IMG/VR virus record: IMGVR_UViG_3300045996_000988
Location: 1-45,248 of that record
Source: a virus
Length of the DNA stretch: 45,248 bases
Direction: 5' to 3' (one strand)
Shown here: positions 37,149-44,708 of the stretch, one piece after another
How positions within the stretch are numbered: position 1 is the first letter of the stretch
How the letters are laid out: each line of letters starts with the position of its first letter
Translations under genes and position numbers: made by a program
The notes under the pieces: model-generated
What the model was told of the DNA's origin: nothing
Database searches by the model: none
What the model saw: only the letters and a program-made list of their open reading frames with translations

Positions 37149-37912
37149 GTGTGCCGGTGGAAGCCAGAGATTGCCGACACGGGCGGATGCTCTACAACCC
37201 GCGGGACCGCTACGTCGGACGCTCGTTGCAGCTTTACGGCGAGTTCAGCGAGGGGGAAGCGGCCCTCTTTCGGCAGCTCGTGGAACCGGGCGATACGGTG
37301 GTTGAGATTGGAGCGAACCTCGGCGCTCTCACGGTGCCGTTGGCGCGGTTCGTCGGTGACGACGGGCGAGTGATTGCCTGCGAGCCGCAGCGGATCGTCT
37401 TCCAGCAACTCTGTGCGAACCTCGCCCTGAACGGGCTTTCGAACGTCGATGCGCGACAGGTAGCGGTGAGCGACTGCTCCGGCACCATATTGGTGCCGCG
37501 GCTGGACTATACGGCTGTCGCGAACTACGGCGGGGTGCCTCTCGGACAGTGGGAAGCCGGCGAGACGGTCCCCGTGGTGACGGTGGATTGTTGGGAGCTG
37601 CCGCGGCTCCATCTGCTGAAGGTGGACGTAGAAGGGATGGAGTGTGAAGTGCTCCGAGGGGCGATGCTCACGATCGAACGGTGCCGGCCGCTCATCTATG
37701 TGGAGAACGACCGGGAAGAGCACACGGAGCGGCTAATGTGGCTACTGCGTTCGTCCGGGTACCGGATCTTCGAGCATCATCCGCCGCTGTTCAATCCTGA
37801 CAACTGGGCGCGGAACCGAACGAACGTGTTCGGCACCATCGGCTCGCTCAATCTCCTCTGCACGCCGGCCGAAGTGGAAGCGGACCTGCGCGGCTTCCGG
37901 GAGCTCACCTGA
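37145..37912 (+). CDS. FkbM-family methyltransferase (255 aa)
   Basis: GTG start in a GTGA overlap. AdoMet motif D-T-V-V-E-I-G-A-N-L-G-A-L-T (near 52-65), V-I-A-C-E-P (near 80), and the FkbM signature L-L-K-V-D-V-E-G-M-E-C-E-V-L-R-G-A (near 158-174). The family methylates sugars or polyketides. Paired with the glycosyltransferase, it probably methylates the sugar added to a virion protein. A longer in-frame ORF from 37055 reads over the previous gene and is not preferred. Confidence 0.88.
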   Translation: MSVPVEARDCRHGRMLYNPRDRYVGRSLQLYGEFSEGEAALFRQLVEPGDTVVEIGANLGALTVPLARFVGDDGRVIACEPQRIVFQQLCANLALNGLSNVDARQVAVSDCSGTILVPRLDYTAVANYGGVPLGQWEAGETVPVVTVDCWELPRLHLLKVDVEGMECEVLRGAMLTIERCRPLIYVENDREEHTERLMWLLRSSGYRIFEHHPPLFNPDNWARNRTNVFGTIGSLNLLCTPAEVEADLRGFRELT

Positions 37913-38529
37913 TGGCAGCACGCGAAACCTGTGCCGAACTGATCGAGCGTCTCCGGGACCTGATCGGTGACCCGGCCTCTCCGCTACCGGACGCGACGGC
38001 GCCTACGTGGTCCGACACACAGCTACAGCGGGCGCTCGATAGCCGGCGCGAGGACGTGCGGTATCTGGAGCTTACGCCTGCTGACACGCTCTCCGGCGGC
38101 AGCATCGTCTACCTGGAGTTCTACGCCCCGGTGGGCGACTGGGAAGAGGACGCGGCGCTCTACGACAACCAGGGCACGCTGCTGGAGACGTCAGCCGAAG
38201 ACTACCAGGTCGGCAAGTGGACGTTCGCGGCGGATACCTCGCTGCCCGTCCTGATCGTCGGCAAGACGTTCGATCTCGACGCGGCGGCAGCGGACGTGTT
38301 GGAGCAGTGGGCGGCGAAGGTCAAACTCGATTTCGGGTTCCAGGCCGGCAACAACGGCGGGCAGTTCAGCCGGCAGCAGAAGCACGCGATGCTCTTGGAG
38401 CAGGCGCGACAGTGCCGCGGGCGGGCGCGTCCGGTAACGATCACGATGCACCGAGGAGACGTGAATGGGACTGCTCTCTGCGGCGGATCTGACCGCTATG
38501 CGCGGCACGGTGGCCGATACCACCTTTGA
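37912..38529 (+). CDS. Head-tail connector / adaptor protein (205 aa)
   Basis: Starts at the last base of the FkbM stop. N-terminal helical region with L-I-E-R-L-R-D-L-I-G-D-P and W-S-D-T-Q-L-Q-R-A-L-D-S-R-R-E-D-V-R-Y-L is typical of head-completion (adaptor) proteins placed after capsid genes. The last 21 residues overlap the next gene and may be non-essential read-through. Role inferred from pattern and order. Confidence 0.7.
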   Translation: MAARETCAELIERLRDLIGDPASPLPDATAPTWSDTQLQRALDSRREDVRYLELTPADTLSGGSIVYLEFYAPVGDWEEDAALYDNQGTLLETSAEDYQVGKWTFAADTSLPVLIVGKTFDLDAAAADVLEQWAAKVKLDFGFQAGNNGGQFSRQQKHAMLLEQARQCRGRARPVTITMHRGDVNGTALCGGSDRYARHGGRYHL

Positions 38530-38830
38530 TCTCACGGCATCCATCCAAAGCCGCACCGGTGCCGCTGACGGGCAGGGTGGCGAGGTGGATACATGGACCG
38601 AAGCGGTCTCGGTGGCTTGCTGCGTGCTGCCTAAAGCCTCGTATGGAGACAAGCTCGAAGGCGGCAGGCAGGCGAGTGACGCGCGATGGATCGTGCGCGT
38701 CCCCTACGGCACAGCGGTAACGGCACGGCAGCGGATCGTGGTCGGCTCCGTGACTTACGAAGTGCTCTCGGTGGACGATGGGAAGTCGAACCCGCTGAAC
38801 ATCGATTGCGAGTGCAAGACGATCACGTAA
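38465..38830 (+). CDS. Head-tail joining / head closure protein (121 aa)
   Basis: Beta-rich small protein: L-T-A-S-I-Q-S-R-T-G-A-A-D-G-Q-G-G near 25, A-R-W-I-V-R-V-P-Y-G-T-A-V-T-A-R-Q-R-I-V-V-G-S-V-T-Y-E-V near 73. This matches the head-tail joining proteins of the SPP1/HK97 head-closure type. Overlaps the connector gene by 65 bases. Confidence 0.75.
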   Translation: MGLLSAADLTAMRGTVADTTFDLTASIQSRTGAADGQGGEVDTWTEAVSVACCVLPKASYGDKLEGGRQASDARWIVRVPYGTAVTARQRIVVGSVTYEVLSVDDGKSNPLNIDCECKTIT

Positions 38831-38918
38831 ATAGGCTGGACGTTTACCCCCGGAACGCCGTGCTTCACATAGCAACCTTCGGCCCATTGGGCGCCCAGCC
38901 GCAGATACTTTACCTCCG

Positions 38919-39335
38919 ATGCCTGCCAACCTGACCATTACCGCTGACGTGTCGGGGCTCGCGGGCTTGGGCGCGTCGGTTCACCGGCAACTCGTGGCGG
39001 TGCTGGACAGTGCAGCGCAAGAGGTGCTGACACACGCAGCGGACAGCATCACGGGCGGCTCCAAGACGGGGCGCATCTACGGCGAACACCAGTCGTCGGC
39101 TCCCGGCGAAGCTCCCGCGAACGATGAAGGCGTATTGGCCGGTTCGATGTTCATTGAGCGGACGAGTGACCTGGTGCGGCACGTCATCGCCCCGGCAGAA
39201 TACGCGGCGGCGCTGGAGTTCGGCACGCTGGACGGCCGGATAGCACCTCGCCCGTTCCTCGGCCCTGCGCTGGAAGCGGTCAAGCCGGGGTTCGTGGCCG
39301 ATGTGGCGGAAGTAGTCAAGAGGGCAGGGGGATGA
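38919..39335 (+). CDS. HK97 gp10-like tail component (138 aa)
   Basis: R-I-Y-G-E-H-Q-S-S-A-P-G-E-A-P-A-N-D-x-G-x-L near 48-68 and Y-A-A-A-L-E-F-G-T...R-P-F-L-G-P-A-L near 92-115 are the hallmarks of the HK97-gp10 family, a neck/tail completion protein. An 88-base gap precedes it. ATGA overlap with the next gene. Confidence 0.88.
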   Translation: MPANLTITADVSGLAGLGASVHRQLVAVLDSAAQEVLTHAADSITGGSKTGRIYGEHQSSAPGEAPANDEGVLAGSMFIERTSDLVRHVIAPAEYAAALEFGTLDGRIAPRPFLGPALEAVKPGFVADVAEVVKRAGG

Positions 39336-39763
39336 ACGAAACCGGCGCGGCAGCGAAGCACCTTTACGACACGCTCCTAGCCAGCGAAGCCCTTGCCGCG
39401 CTTGTGGGTACCCGCATCTATGCGGACGCAGGGAAGCAGGGAGCGACCTATCCCTTCGTGCTGATCTCGCACATGGGCGGTTCCGACCGGCGCGTCCCCG
39501 GTGCCGATGCGCGGATGATGACGCGTGATCGCTGGCTAGTAGCGTGCCACCACAACGAGCGCAACCCGGCTCTCGCCCGCAAGATCAGCGGACTGATCGA
39601 CGCCGCGCTCGTGGGAGCCACGGATACCGTCACGCTGGACGCGCAGGCTTACCACATCCTCGCTGTGTATCGTGACCAACCCGTCGAACGCGGCGGCGAC
39701 GTGAACGGCGTTTACTACATCCAATCCGGGGGCGTCTACGTGGTGCCCGTCACTACCCGTTAA
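39332..39763 (+). CDS. Tail terminator protein (143 aa)
   Basis: DUF3168/gpU-like pattern: L-Y-D-T-L-L-A-S-E-A-L-A-A-L-V-G-T-R-I-Y, Y-P-F-V-L-I-S, then a C-terminal Y-H-I-L-A-V-Y-R-D. Caps the tail tube and joins it to the head. Order (gp10-like, terminator, major tail) is canonical. Confidence 0.8.
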   Translation: MNETGAAAKHLYDTLLASEALAALVGTRIYADAGKQGATYPFVLISHMGGSDRRVPGADARMMTRDRWLVACHHNERNPALARKISGLIDAALVGATDTVTLDAQAYHILAVYRDQPVERGGDVNGVYYIQSGGVYVVPVTTR

Positions 39764-39772
39764 GGGGGTTCA

Positions 39773-40723
39773 ATGGTCCGAGCTACAGTCAATGAGCGGA
39801 TCCAGGTCGGGGTTGAAGTGACCTCGGGCACGGGAGTATCCGCCAACAAGCGCCTGATGGGGCTGGACAGCCTGACACTCCAGCCGTCCGAACCGCAGGG
39901 CCGGCACCGCTCCGCAGGCAGTGAAGGGCCTTCCGGGGTGTCGCTGCAGAAGGTTCACAGCACATTCGAATTCGAGGGGCCGTTCTGCTTCCTGACGGTG
40001 CCCTACCTGTTCTCTTCGATGTGGTTGGACCAGGCGTCAAGTCCGTATACCTACACGCCGGATCCCTACGGCGTCGATGATATCAAAACGCTCACGATCG
40101 AAGCCGGCAACGATGACGAAGCGGAGAAGGCGGCTTACGGCGTCACTACCAACGTCCGCATTCGCGCCAACCAGTCCGATGTGACGGTGAACGGCGGCGG
40201 GTTCGCTCGCAAGCTGTCTCTCGGCATCACGCCCACGGCCACGCCCACGGTAGTCGGGAAGGCGTTGGCGGATCCGGCGCTAACGAGCGTGCTGATCGGT
40301 ACCACGGTCGGCGGACTCGCGGAAGTCAACCACCTGGAAGTGGAGCTGAACTACCCGGCTCGTTGGGCGCCCCACTTCACGCTGAACGTGGCGACGGACT
40401 CCTACGACAGCCACAAGAAGCTGGCCGGCGAGCCGACCATCACGCTCACCCTGGAGAGTTCCGCGGCGCTCGCGGACGTGCTGCACGGCTACGCGCGGGC
40501 GAAAACGAAGTGCTTCGTGCGGATCATCCTCGGGACAGCGGACGAATACAGCGCCGGCAACACCTACGAGGCGCAGTTCACCCACTACTGCACCGTGGAA
40601 GCGCCGCAGCGAGCGGACAAAGACGCCGTGTTCGGCGCGACGTTCATCTTGCATCCGGAGCCGCACGCTGACACGGGCGACTCCTGGGTCGAAGCGATCA
40701 TCACCAACGGCGGCAGCCTCTAA
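39773..40723 (+). CDS. Major tail tube protein (316 aa)
   Basis: Strong AAGGGGG site. A 316-residue beta-rich protein between the tail terminator and the chaperone/tape measure genes, the place of the tube subunit. N-terminus R-I-Q-V-G-V-E-V-T-S-G-T-G-V-S-A-N-K-R-L and a following E-G-P-F-C-F-L-T-V-P-Y-L-F pattern occur in long tail-tube proteins of siphoviruses. C-terminal domain may be an extra surface domain. Confidence 0.82.
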   Translation: MVRATVNERIQVGVEVTSGTGVSANKRLMGLDSLTLQPSEPQGRHRSAGSEGPSGVSLQKVHSTFEFEGPFCFLTVPYLFSSMWLDQASSPYTYTPDPYGVDDIKTLTIEAGNDDEAEKAAYGVTTNVRIRANQSDVTVNGGGFARKLSLGITPTATPTVVGKALADPALTSVLIGTTVGGLAEVNHLEVELNYPARWAPHFTLNVATDSYDSHKKLAGEPTITLTLESSAALADVLHGYARAKTKCFVRIILGTADEYSAGNTYEAQFTHYCTVEAPQRADKDAVFGATFILHPEPHADTGDSWVEAIITNGGSL

Positions 40724-40741
40724 CCCGCGGAGAACAGTTGA

Positions 40742-41146
40742 ATGAGTATCACCGTCACCGCCGGTTTGGCTTTCACCAGCGACCGGCTCTCAAAAGACGT
40801 AGCGATTACCGCCGAGGGCGAGACGGACATCACCGTTTCCGTCGCCAACGGGCAAACCGCCTTCCGCGTCAACCTCGCCATCGACGTGTCGCAGATGAAG
40901 GCGATCTACATCGTCAGCGACAAAGCCGTCACGATCGAAACGAACGACAGCGCCACGCCGGATGAAACGATCGTGCTACAGGCCAACGTGCCGCTGATGT
41001 GGTTCGCGGGGCCGACCGTCGATACCGGTGGGGGCGCGTCTACGATGTGCCCGCTGCCCACGGACATCACCGACCTCTACTTCGCGAATGCCAGCGGCTC
41101 GACGGCCACGGTTCGCATCCGGGTAGCGCAGGACGCTACGCCGTAA
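40742..41146 (+). CDS. Virion-associated protein after the tail tube gene (134 aa)
   Basis: Beta-rich, Thr/Ala/Val-rich; I-Y-I-V-S-D-K-A-V-T-I-E-T-N-D-S and V-P-L-M-W-F-A-G-P. Small proteins of this pattern accompany tail tube genes in other phages. Followed by a strong terminator. Function not known. Confidence 0.65.
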   Translation: MSITVTAGLAFTSDRLSKDVAITAEGETDITVSVANGQTAFRVNLAIDVSQMKAIYIVSDKAVTIETNDSATPDETIVLQANVPLMWFAGPTVDTGGGASTMCPLPTDITDLYFANASGSTATVRIRVAQDATP

Positions 41147-41182
41147 CCCAGATCCCTCGCGCGATTTGCCGAGGGTAGACGA

Positions 41183-41217
41183 GGGCCGCTCCTGCCGCAA
41201 GTGGGAGCGGCCCTTTT
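41183..41217 (+). terminator. Intrinsic terminator after tail tube cluster
   Basis: GGGCCGCTCC (41183-41192) and GGAGCGGCCC (41204-41213) form a 10-bp stem with an 11-base loop, followed by TTTT. Would reduce transcription into the chaperone/tape measure genes. Confidence 0.88.
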
Positions 41218-41253
41218 CGCATATCCGGGCCGCAAGCCCACGAAAGGACAGCG

Positions 41254-41604
41254 ATGAAGACGATCGACTTGGAAGACGGTTCGCAGCTCCTCGCGAACGT
41301 GACCGCTGATGTGTTCGGGCGCGAGGTGGGGGTCACCTACCGCGCCGACCTCTACACGCCCGCGTTCCTGCGGCAAGAGGGGCTGACGGTCCCGGCCGCG
41401 GTGGCTGCCATCGTGACGGAGTGGGGCATTACCCGCGGCGGGGTGCCGGTACCACCCACCGAAGAAGGAGTGTCCTCTTTGCCGCAGTCCATCGTCGGGC
41501 GCGTGTGGGATGCCATCGGGGGTGACTTCAGCACTTCCCCAAAGTGGACCTCGGGCTCCGGCAGTATCTCAACTCCGGTGGAGCCCGCGGACGCTGCCCG
41601 CTGA
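41254..41604 (+). CDS. Tail assembly chaperone, short form (gpG-like, 116 aa)
   Basis: ATG preceded by AAAGGA. Compact domain (T-I-D-L-E-D-G-S-Q-L-L-A-N-V-T-A-D-V-F-G-R) then V-W-D-A-I-G. It is followed by an overlapping downstream ORF in the -1 frame and then the tape measure gene, the universal order for gpG/gpGT chaperones. A slippery heptamer lies near its end. Confidence 0.85.
   Translation: MKTIDLEDGSQLLANVTADVFGREVGVTYRADLYTPAFLRQEGLTVPAAVAAIVTEWGITRGGVPVPPTEEGVSSLPQSIVGRVWDAIGGDFSTSPKWTSGSGSISTPVEPADAAR
41538..41544 (+). promoter_or_regulatory. -1 ribosomal frameshift site C CCA AAG
   Basis: Perfect X-XXY-YYZ heptamer in the zero frame of the chaperone (codons CCA AAG), inside the overlap with the -1 ORF. 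After slipping, the next codon is GTG at 41544. Confidence 0.8.
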
Positions 41605-41771
41605 TTTACAGCGTGCTGAAGACGGCGCAGCATCTCGGCTGCCGACCGTGGGAGCTACTCCCCGGGTGGCCGGTGCCGGCGCAGGCAGCGTTCTGGATGC
41701 GCTGGAGTAACCTGGTCGCCGCGGCAGAGGCTTACGCGGAGCGCGAACGGATTATGCGCCACCGGGCCTAG
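41544..41771 (+). CDS. Tail assembly chaperone, frameshift extension (gpT-like, 75 aa)
   Basis: This -1-frame ORF has no good start of its own and is best read as the C-terminal half of a 172-residue fusion made by slipping at 41538-41544 (97 + 75 residues). The extension (L-K-T-A-Q-H-L-G-C-R-P-W-E-L-L-P-G-W, then W-M-R-W-S-N) resembles gpT segments that recruit tape measure protein. Confidence 0.78.
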   Translation: MDLGLRQYLNSGGARGRCPLIYSVLKTAQHLGCRPWELLPGWPVPAQAAFWMRWSNLVAAAEAYAERERIMRHRA

Positions 41772-41914
41772 TGGGGTCCGGTGGCCTTCCCGTAGATCAG
41801 GGCGAAGAAGAAGAACCCCAATAGCAGCAGGAACGCGCTCAAGAACACGATTTTAGTAATCGCCCATCCGAGCTGCTGCACGATCTCCCACTTGGTCAAC
41901 GGCTTCTGGTTCAT
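41768..41914 (-). CDS. Antisense single-span membrane peptide (48 aa)
   Basis: On the minus strand, a GAGAGGGAG site sits before ATG at 41914. The product has a polar/basic N-terminus (N-Q-K-P-L-T-K-W-E), then one strong membrane helix (I-V-F-L-S-A-F-L-L-L-L-G-F-F-F-F-A-L-I-Y), then a short polar tail. It fills the otherwise empty gap between the chaperones and the tape measure, on the opposite strand; its stop overlaps theirs. Could be a prophage-expressed exclusion or lysis-related peptide; not recognised. Confidence 0.6.
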   Translation of the reverse strand: MNQKPLTKWEIVQQLGWAITKIVFLSAFLLLLGFFFFALIYGKATGPH

Positions 41915-41974
41915 CTGGTTCTCCCTCTCACGCTCTAACGCGCTCTTTGTTCGCCTGGTTACGGAAACCCTCTT

Positions 41975-44707
41975 ATGGAAGCCGGAAAAGTCACCGTCAG
42001 GCTAGAACTCGACGATAAGGGCTTTCAGCAGAAGCTCCAGGCTGACACTCGAACGCTGCAGGAGCTGGCCCCGAAGGCCACGGGGACCGCTACGGCGCTG
42101 CGGGAACTGGCGGGCGCTACGGATCGTCTCGCGACTGTAGCGGACCGGATGGAAACGACCCTGGTAGCGAATACCGCGGCGATCCGGGAGATGGGCAAAC
42201 GGGCAGAGGATACGACGCCGAAGGTAGCCTCGCTCACGCAGCGGTTGGGTGACTTCGGATCGAAGGCCGGCGAAGTCGGGCGCTCGCTCACGATGGGGGT
42301 GACGCTGCCGCTCGTGGCGTTTGCTGGGGCCGCGGTGAAGTCCGCTGTGGATATGGAAAGCCTGCGCCGCGGGCTCACGGCGGTCACCGGCTCCTCGGCC
42401 GCGATGGAAGTTCAGATGGTGCGGCTCCGGGAAGTGTCGAAGCTCCCGGGGCTCGGGTTCGAGGAAGCGGTTAAGGGCTCCATCCGTCTCCAGGCGGCGG
42501 GCATCTCTGCGGAGACAGCCGAGAAGGCGCTGCGGGGGTTCGGCAACGCTCTCGCCACCATTGGCGCCGGCAGGGAAGAACTCGGCGGGGTCATCCGGGC
42601 ACTGTCGCAGATCCAATCGAAGGGGACGGTGCAGGCCGAGGAGATCAACCAGCTTGCCGAGCGGCTCCCGCAGATCCGAACGGTAATGAAGGAAGCGTTC
42701 GGCACGTCGAACACCGAAGCCCTGCAGGGGATGGGGATCAGCAGCGAAGAGTTCATCTCCAAGATTACCGATGCACTCGCCAAGCTCCCCCCGGCAGCGA
42801 CCGGCGCCAAAGAGAGCTTTGAAGAACTGGCGGATACCGCGAAGATCAGCCTGGCTAAAGTGGGCGAGGCCATTCTGCCGGCCGCGAACAAGCTGGCGAA
42901 AGAACTCGCCCCGGCCATCGAGAAGGTGGCCGATGGGTTCCGGGCGATGCCCGATGCGGCACAGCAGGGGATTCTGATCGGTGGCGCAGTGGTCGCTGCC
43001 GTTGGCCCGGCGGTGTTGGCGTTGGGGAGCTTGGCGAACACCATCGTCAACGTTCGAACGCTGCTGCTGTCTCTACGTGCCACGCAGGCAGCAGGCGCCG
43101 CTACGGGGGCGTTGAGTGACTTCGCAGGGGTCGGGGGCGCGGCGGTAACCGCAGGCAGGGCAGCGTCGGCGGGGCCGATCGGAGTGGCGATTGCGGCCGC
43201 TCTGGCGCTTCGGGCAGGTGGCGAGGGGCTAAAGTCCGCGGGGATCATCCCGAAGGATATGCCGCTGTCCGCTGCCGATGCAGTAGTGGGTACCGGCAGC
43301 AAGCTCCTCGGCCGGTTCTTCCCGGGCAAGCCTGTCGGCGGCGCGATGTCCGTAAAGGGTAACGGCGCGGACTTCGGACCGACACGTCCCCAAACCTCGT
43401 TCGTGCGTGACACTTCGAAGGCCGACGCCAAGCAGGCGAAGTTCCTGGACGCGGCCGGCGGCGGGCAGTTTGCCACGCAGATGCAGGGAGCGTCGAACGC
43501 CTCGCTGATGGCCGCTCCGGGCTCGCAGGCACAGCGAGAGGCGGCGCTCGCGCTCCCCATCATCACGGCTCGCCGTCAGGAACTCCAGCAAGCAGCGGAA
43601 GCACTCAAGCCGCTCATCAAAGAGGATGCCGAGAGCGCGAAGAAGTATTGGGCGTTCCAGCGAGAAGACGCCAGCCTTCAGGGATCCGCGATCAAGCTGC
43701 AGCAGGACGCGGCGCGAGAAGTAGCGGAGAACCGGAAGAAGACGGAAGCCGAGGCGAAGAAGACAGCGGACCTGCAGAAGCAGCAGGTGGAGAACGTGCA
43801 GCGGTTCAGGGCGAACGCGTTCCGGGAGCAGTTGGCCGGTGCAGAAGCCTCGGCAGCGGCACGCTCCGAAGAGGGGCGGACGATGGGGCGACTCGAGGAA
43901 GTCGTTCCTGTGCTGGAGACGCGGCAGCGGGAGCTAATGGCCGAGGCGAAGAGCCTCGAACCGCTCGTTAGCTCTTCGTGGGACGCGGCACTCCGGCGGC
44001 AAGAGGTAATGACGGAAGTCGCCAACCTCGAACGCCAGAAGCAGCAAGCGCACCGGTCCGCACTGGAAGAGCACGATCGAGCCGAGAAGAAGGCCGCGGA
44101 CGAAGCGAAGCGGACTGCCGAGAAGATGAAGCAGAACGCAGGGCGGTTGGCGACGGCTTACAAAGAGATCAGCGATCAGGTGATGGCTGGCTTTCAGAAG
44201 ATGAACTCCGAGCGGTTGGAGTTCCCTAACCTCGTCGCGCAAGTCGAAGCAGCCAAAGCCAAGAACAATCCGTTCCTGAACGACCGGCAACGGGCAGCAG
44301 CACCGCTTCGCGCAATGGAGCGGCAGCTATTCGAAACGCTGCGGCCGGTGCAGGGGGAGAGCGTGATGGACGGCGGGCGGCGGCAACTCGCTGCTGAAGG
44401 GATCAAGTCGCAAGTGATCGAAGCGCTGGGCGGATTCGGCCGGATGGGGCGGCGCGGGGCGTTGATGCTCAACCAGCAGTTCGGGGCGCTGGAAGTGCAG
44501 GCGCAGAACACTCCAGTGACTTCGCGGGCCGTGACGGAAGCGCAGGCGCTCGCGCGGGACGCTGCCACGCAAGCCGGTAAGCCGGTGGTGATGCAGATGT
44601 TCCTGAACGGCGCGGCAATGAGCGAGAAGGCGCTGATGGACTTCTTCCGGGAAGCGATGCGGCGGGCCAACACCGAGAGCGGACTAGCCGGAGCAGCGGG
44701 GTATTAG
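41975..44707 (+). CDS. Tail tape measure protein (910 aa)
   Basis: Longest structural gene, directly after the chaperones. N-terminal coiled coil (Q-Q-K-L-Q-A-D-T-R-T-L-Q-E-L-A), a TMP_2-like core (G-F-E-E-A-V-K-G-S-I-R-L-Q-A-A-G-I, A-E-E-I-N-Q-L-A-E-R-L-P-Q-I-R near 225), hydrophobic spans near 330-420, then long charged coiled coil (540-720). Sets tail length; at about 1.5 angstroms per residue roughly 135 nm would be expected, by the usual rule. Confidence 0.93.
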   Translation: MEAGKVTVRLELDDKGFQQKLQADTRTLQELAPKATGTATALRELAGATDRLATVADRMETTLVANTAAIREMGKRAEDTTPKVASLTQRLGDFGSKAGEVGRSLTMGVTLPLVAFAGAAVKSAVDMESLRRGLTAVTGSSAAMEVQMVRLREVSKLPGLGFEEAVKGSIRLQAAGISAETAEKALRGFGNALATIGAGREELGGVIRALSQIQSKGTVQAEEINQLAERLPQIRTVMKEAFGTSNTEALQGMGISSEEFISKITDALAKLPPAATGAKESFEELADTAKISLAKVGEAILPAANKLAKELAPAIEKVADGFRAMPDAAQQGILIGGAVVAAVGPAVLALGSLANTIVNVRTLLLSLRATQAAGAATGALSDFAGVGGAAVTAGRAASAGPIGVAIAAALALRAGGEGLKSAGIIPKDMPLSAADAVVGTGSKLLGRFFPGKPVGGAMSVKGNGADFGPTRPQTSFVRDTSKADAKQAKFLDAAGGGQFATQMQGASNASLMAAPGSQAQREAALALPIITARRQELQQAAEALKPLIKEDAESAKKYWAFQREDASLQGSAIKLQQDAAREVAENRKKTEAEAKKTADLQKQQVENVQRFRANAFREQLAGAEASAAARSEEGRTMGRLEEVVPVLETRQRELMAEAKSLEPLVSSSWDAALRRQEVMTEVANLERQKQQAHRSALEEHDRAEKKAADEAKRTAEKMKQNAGRLATAYKEISDQVMAGFQKMNSERLEFPNLVAQVEAAKAKNNPFLNDRQRAAAPLRAMERQLFETLRPVQGESVMDGGRRQLAAEGIKSQVIEALGGFGRMGRRGALMLNQQFGALEVQAQNTPVTSRAVTEAQALARDAATQAGKPVVMQMFLNGAAMSEKALMDFFREAMRRANTESGLAGAAGY

Positions 44708-44708
44708 G

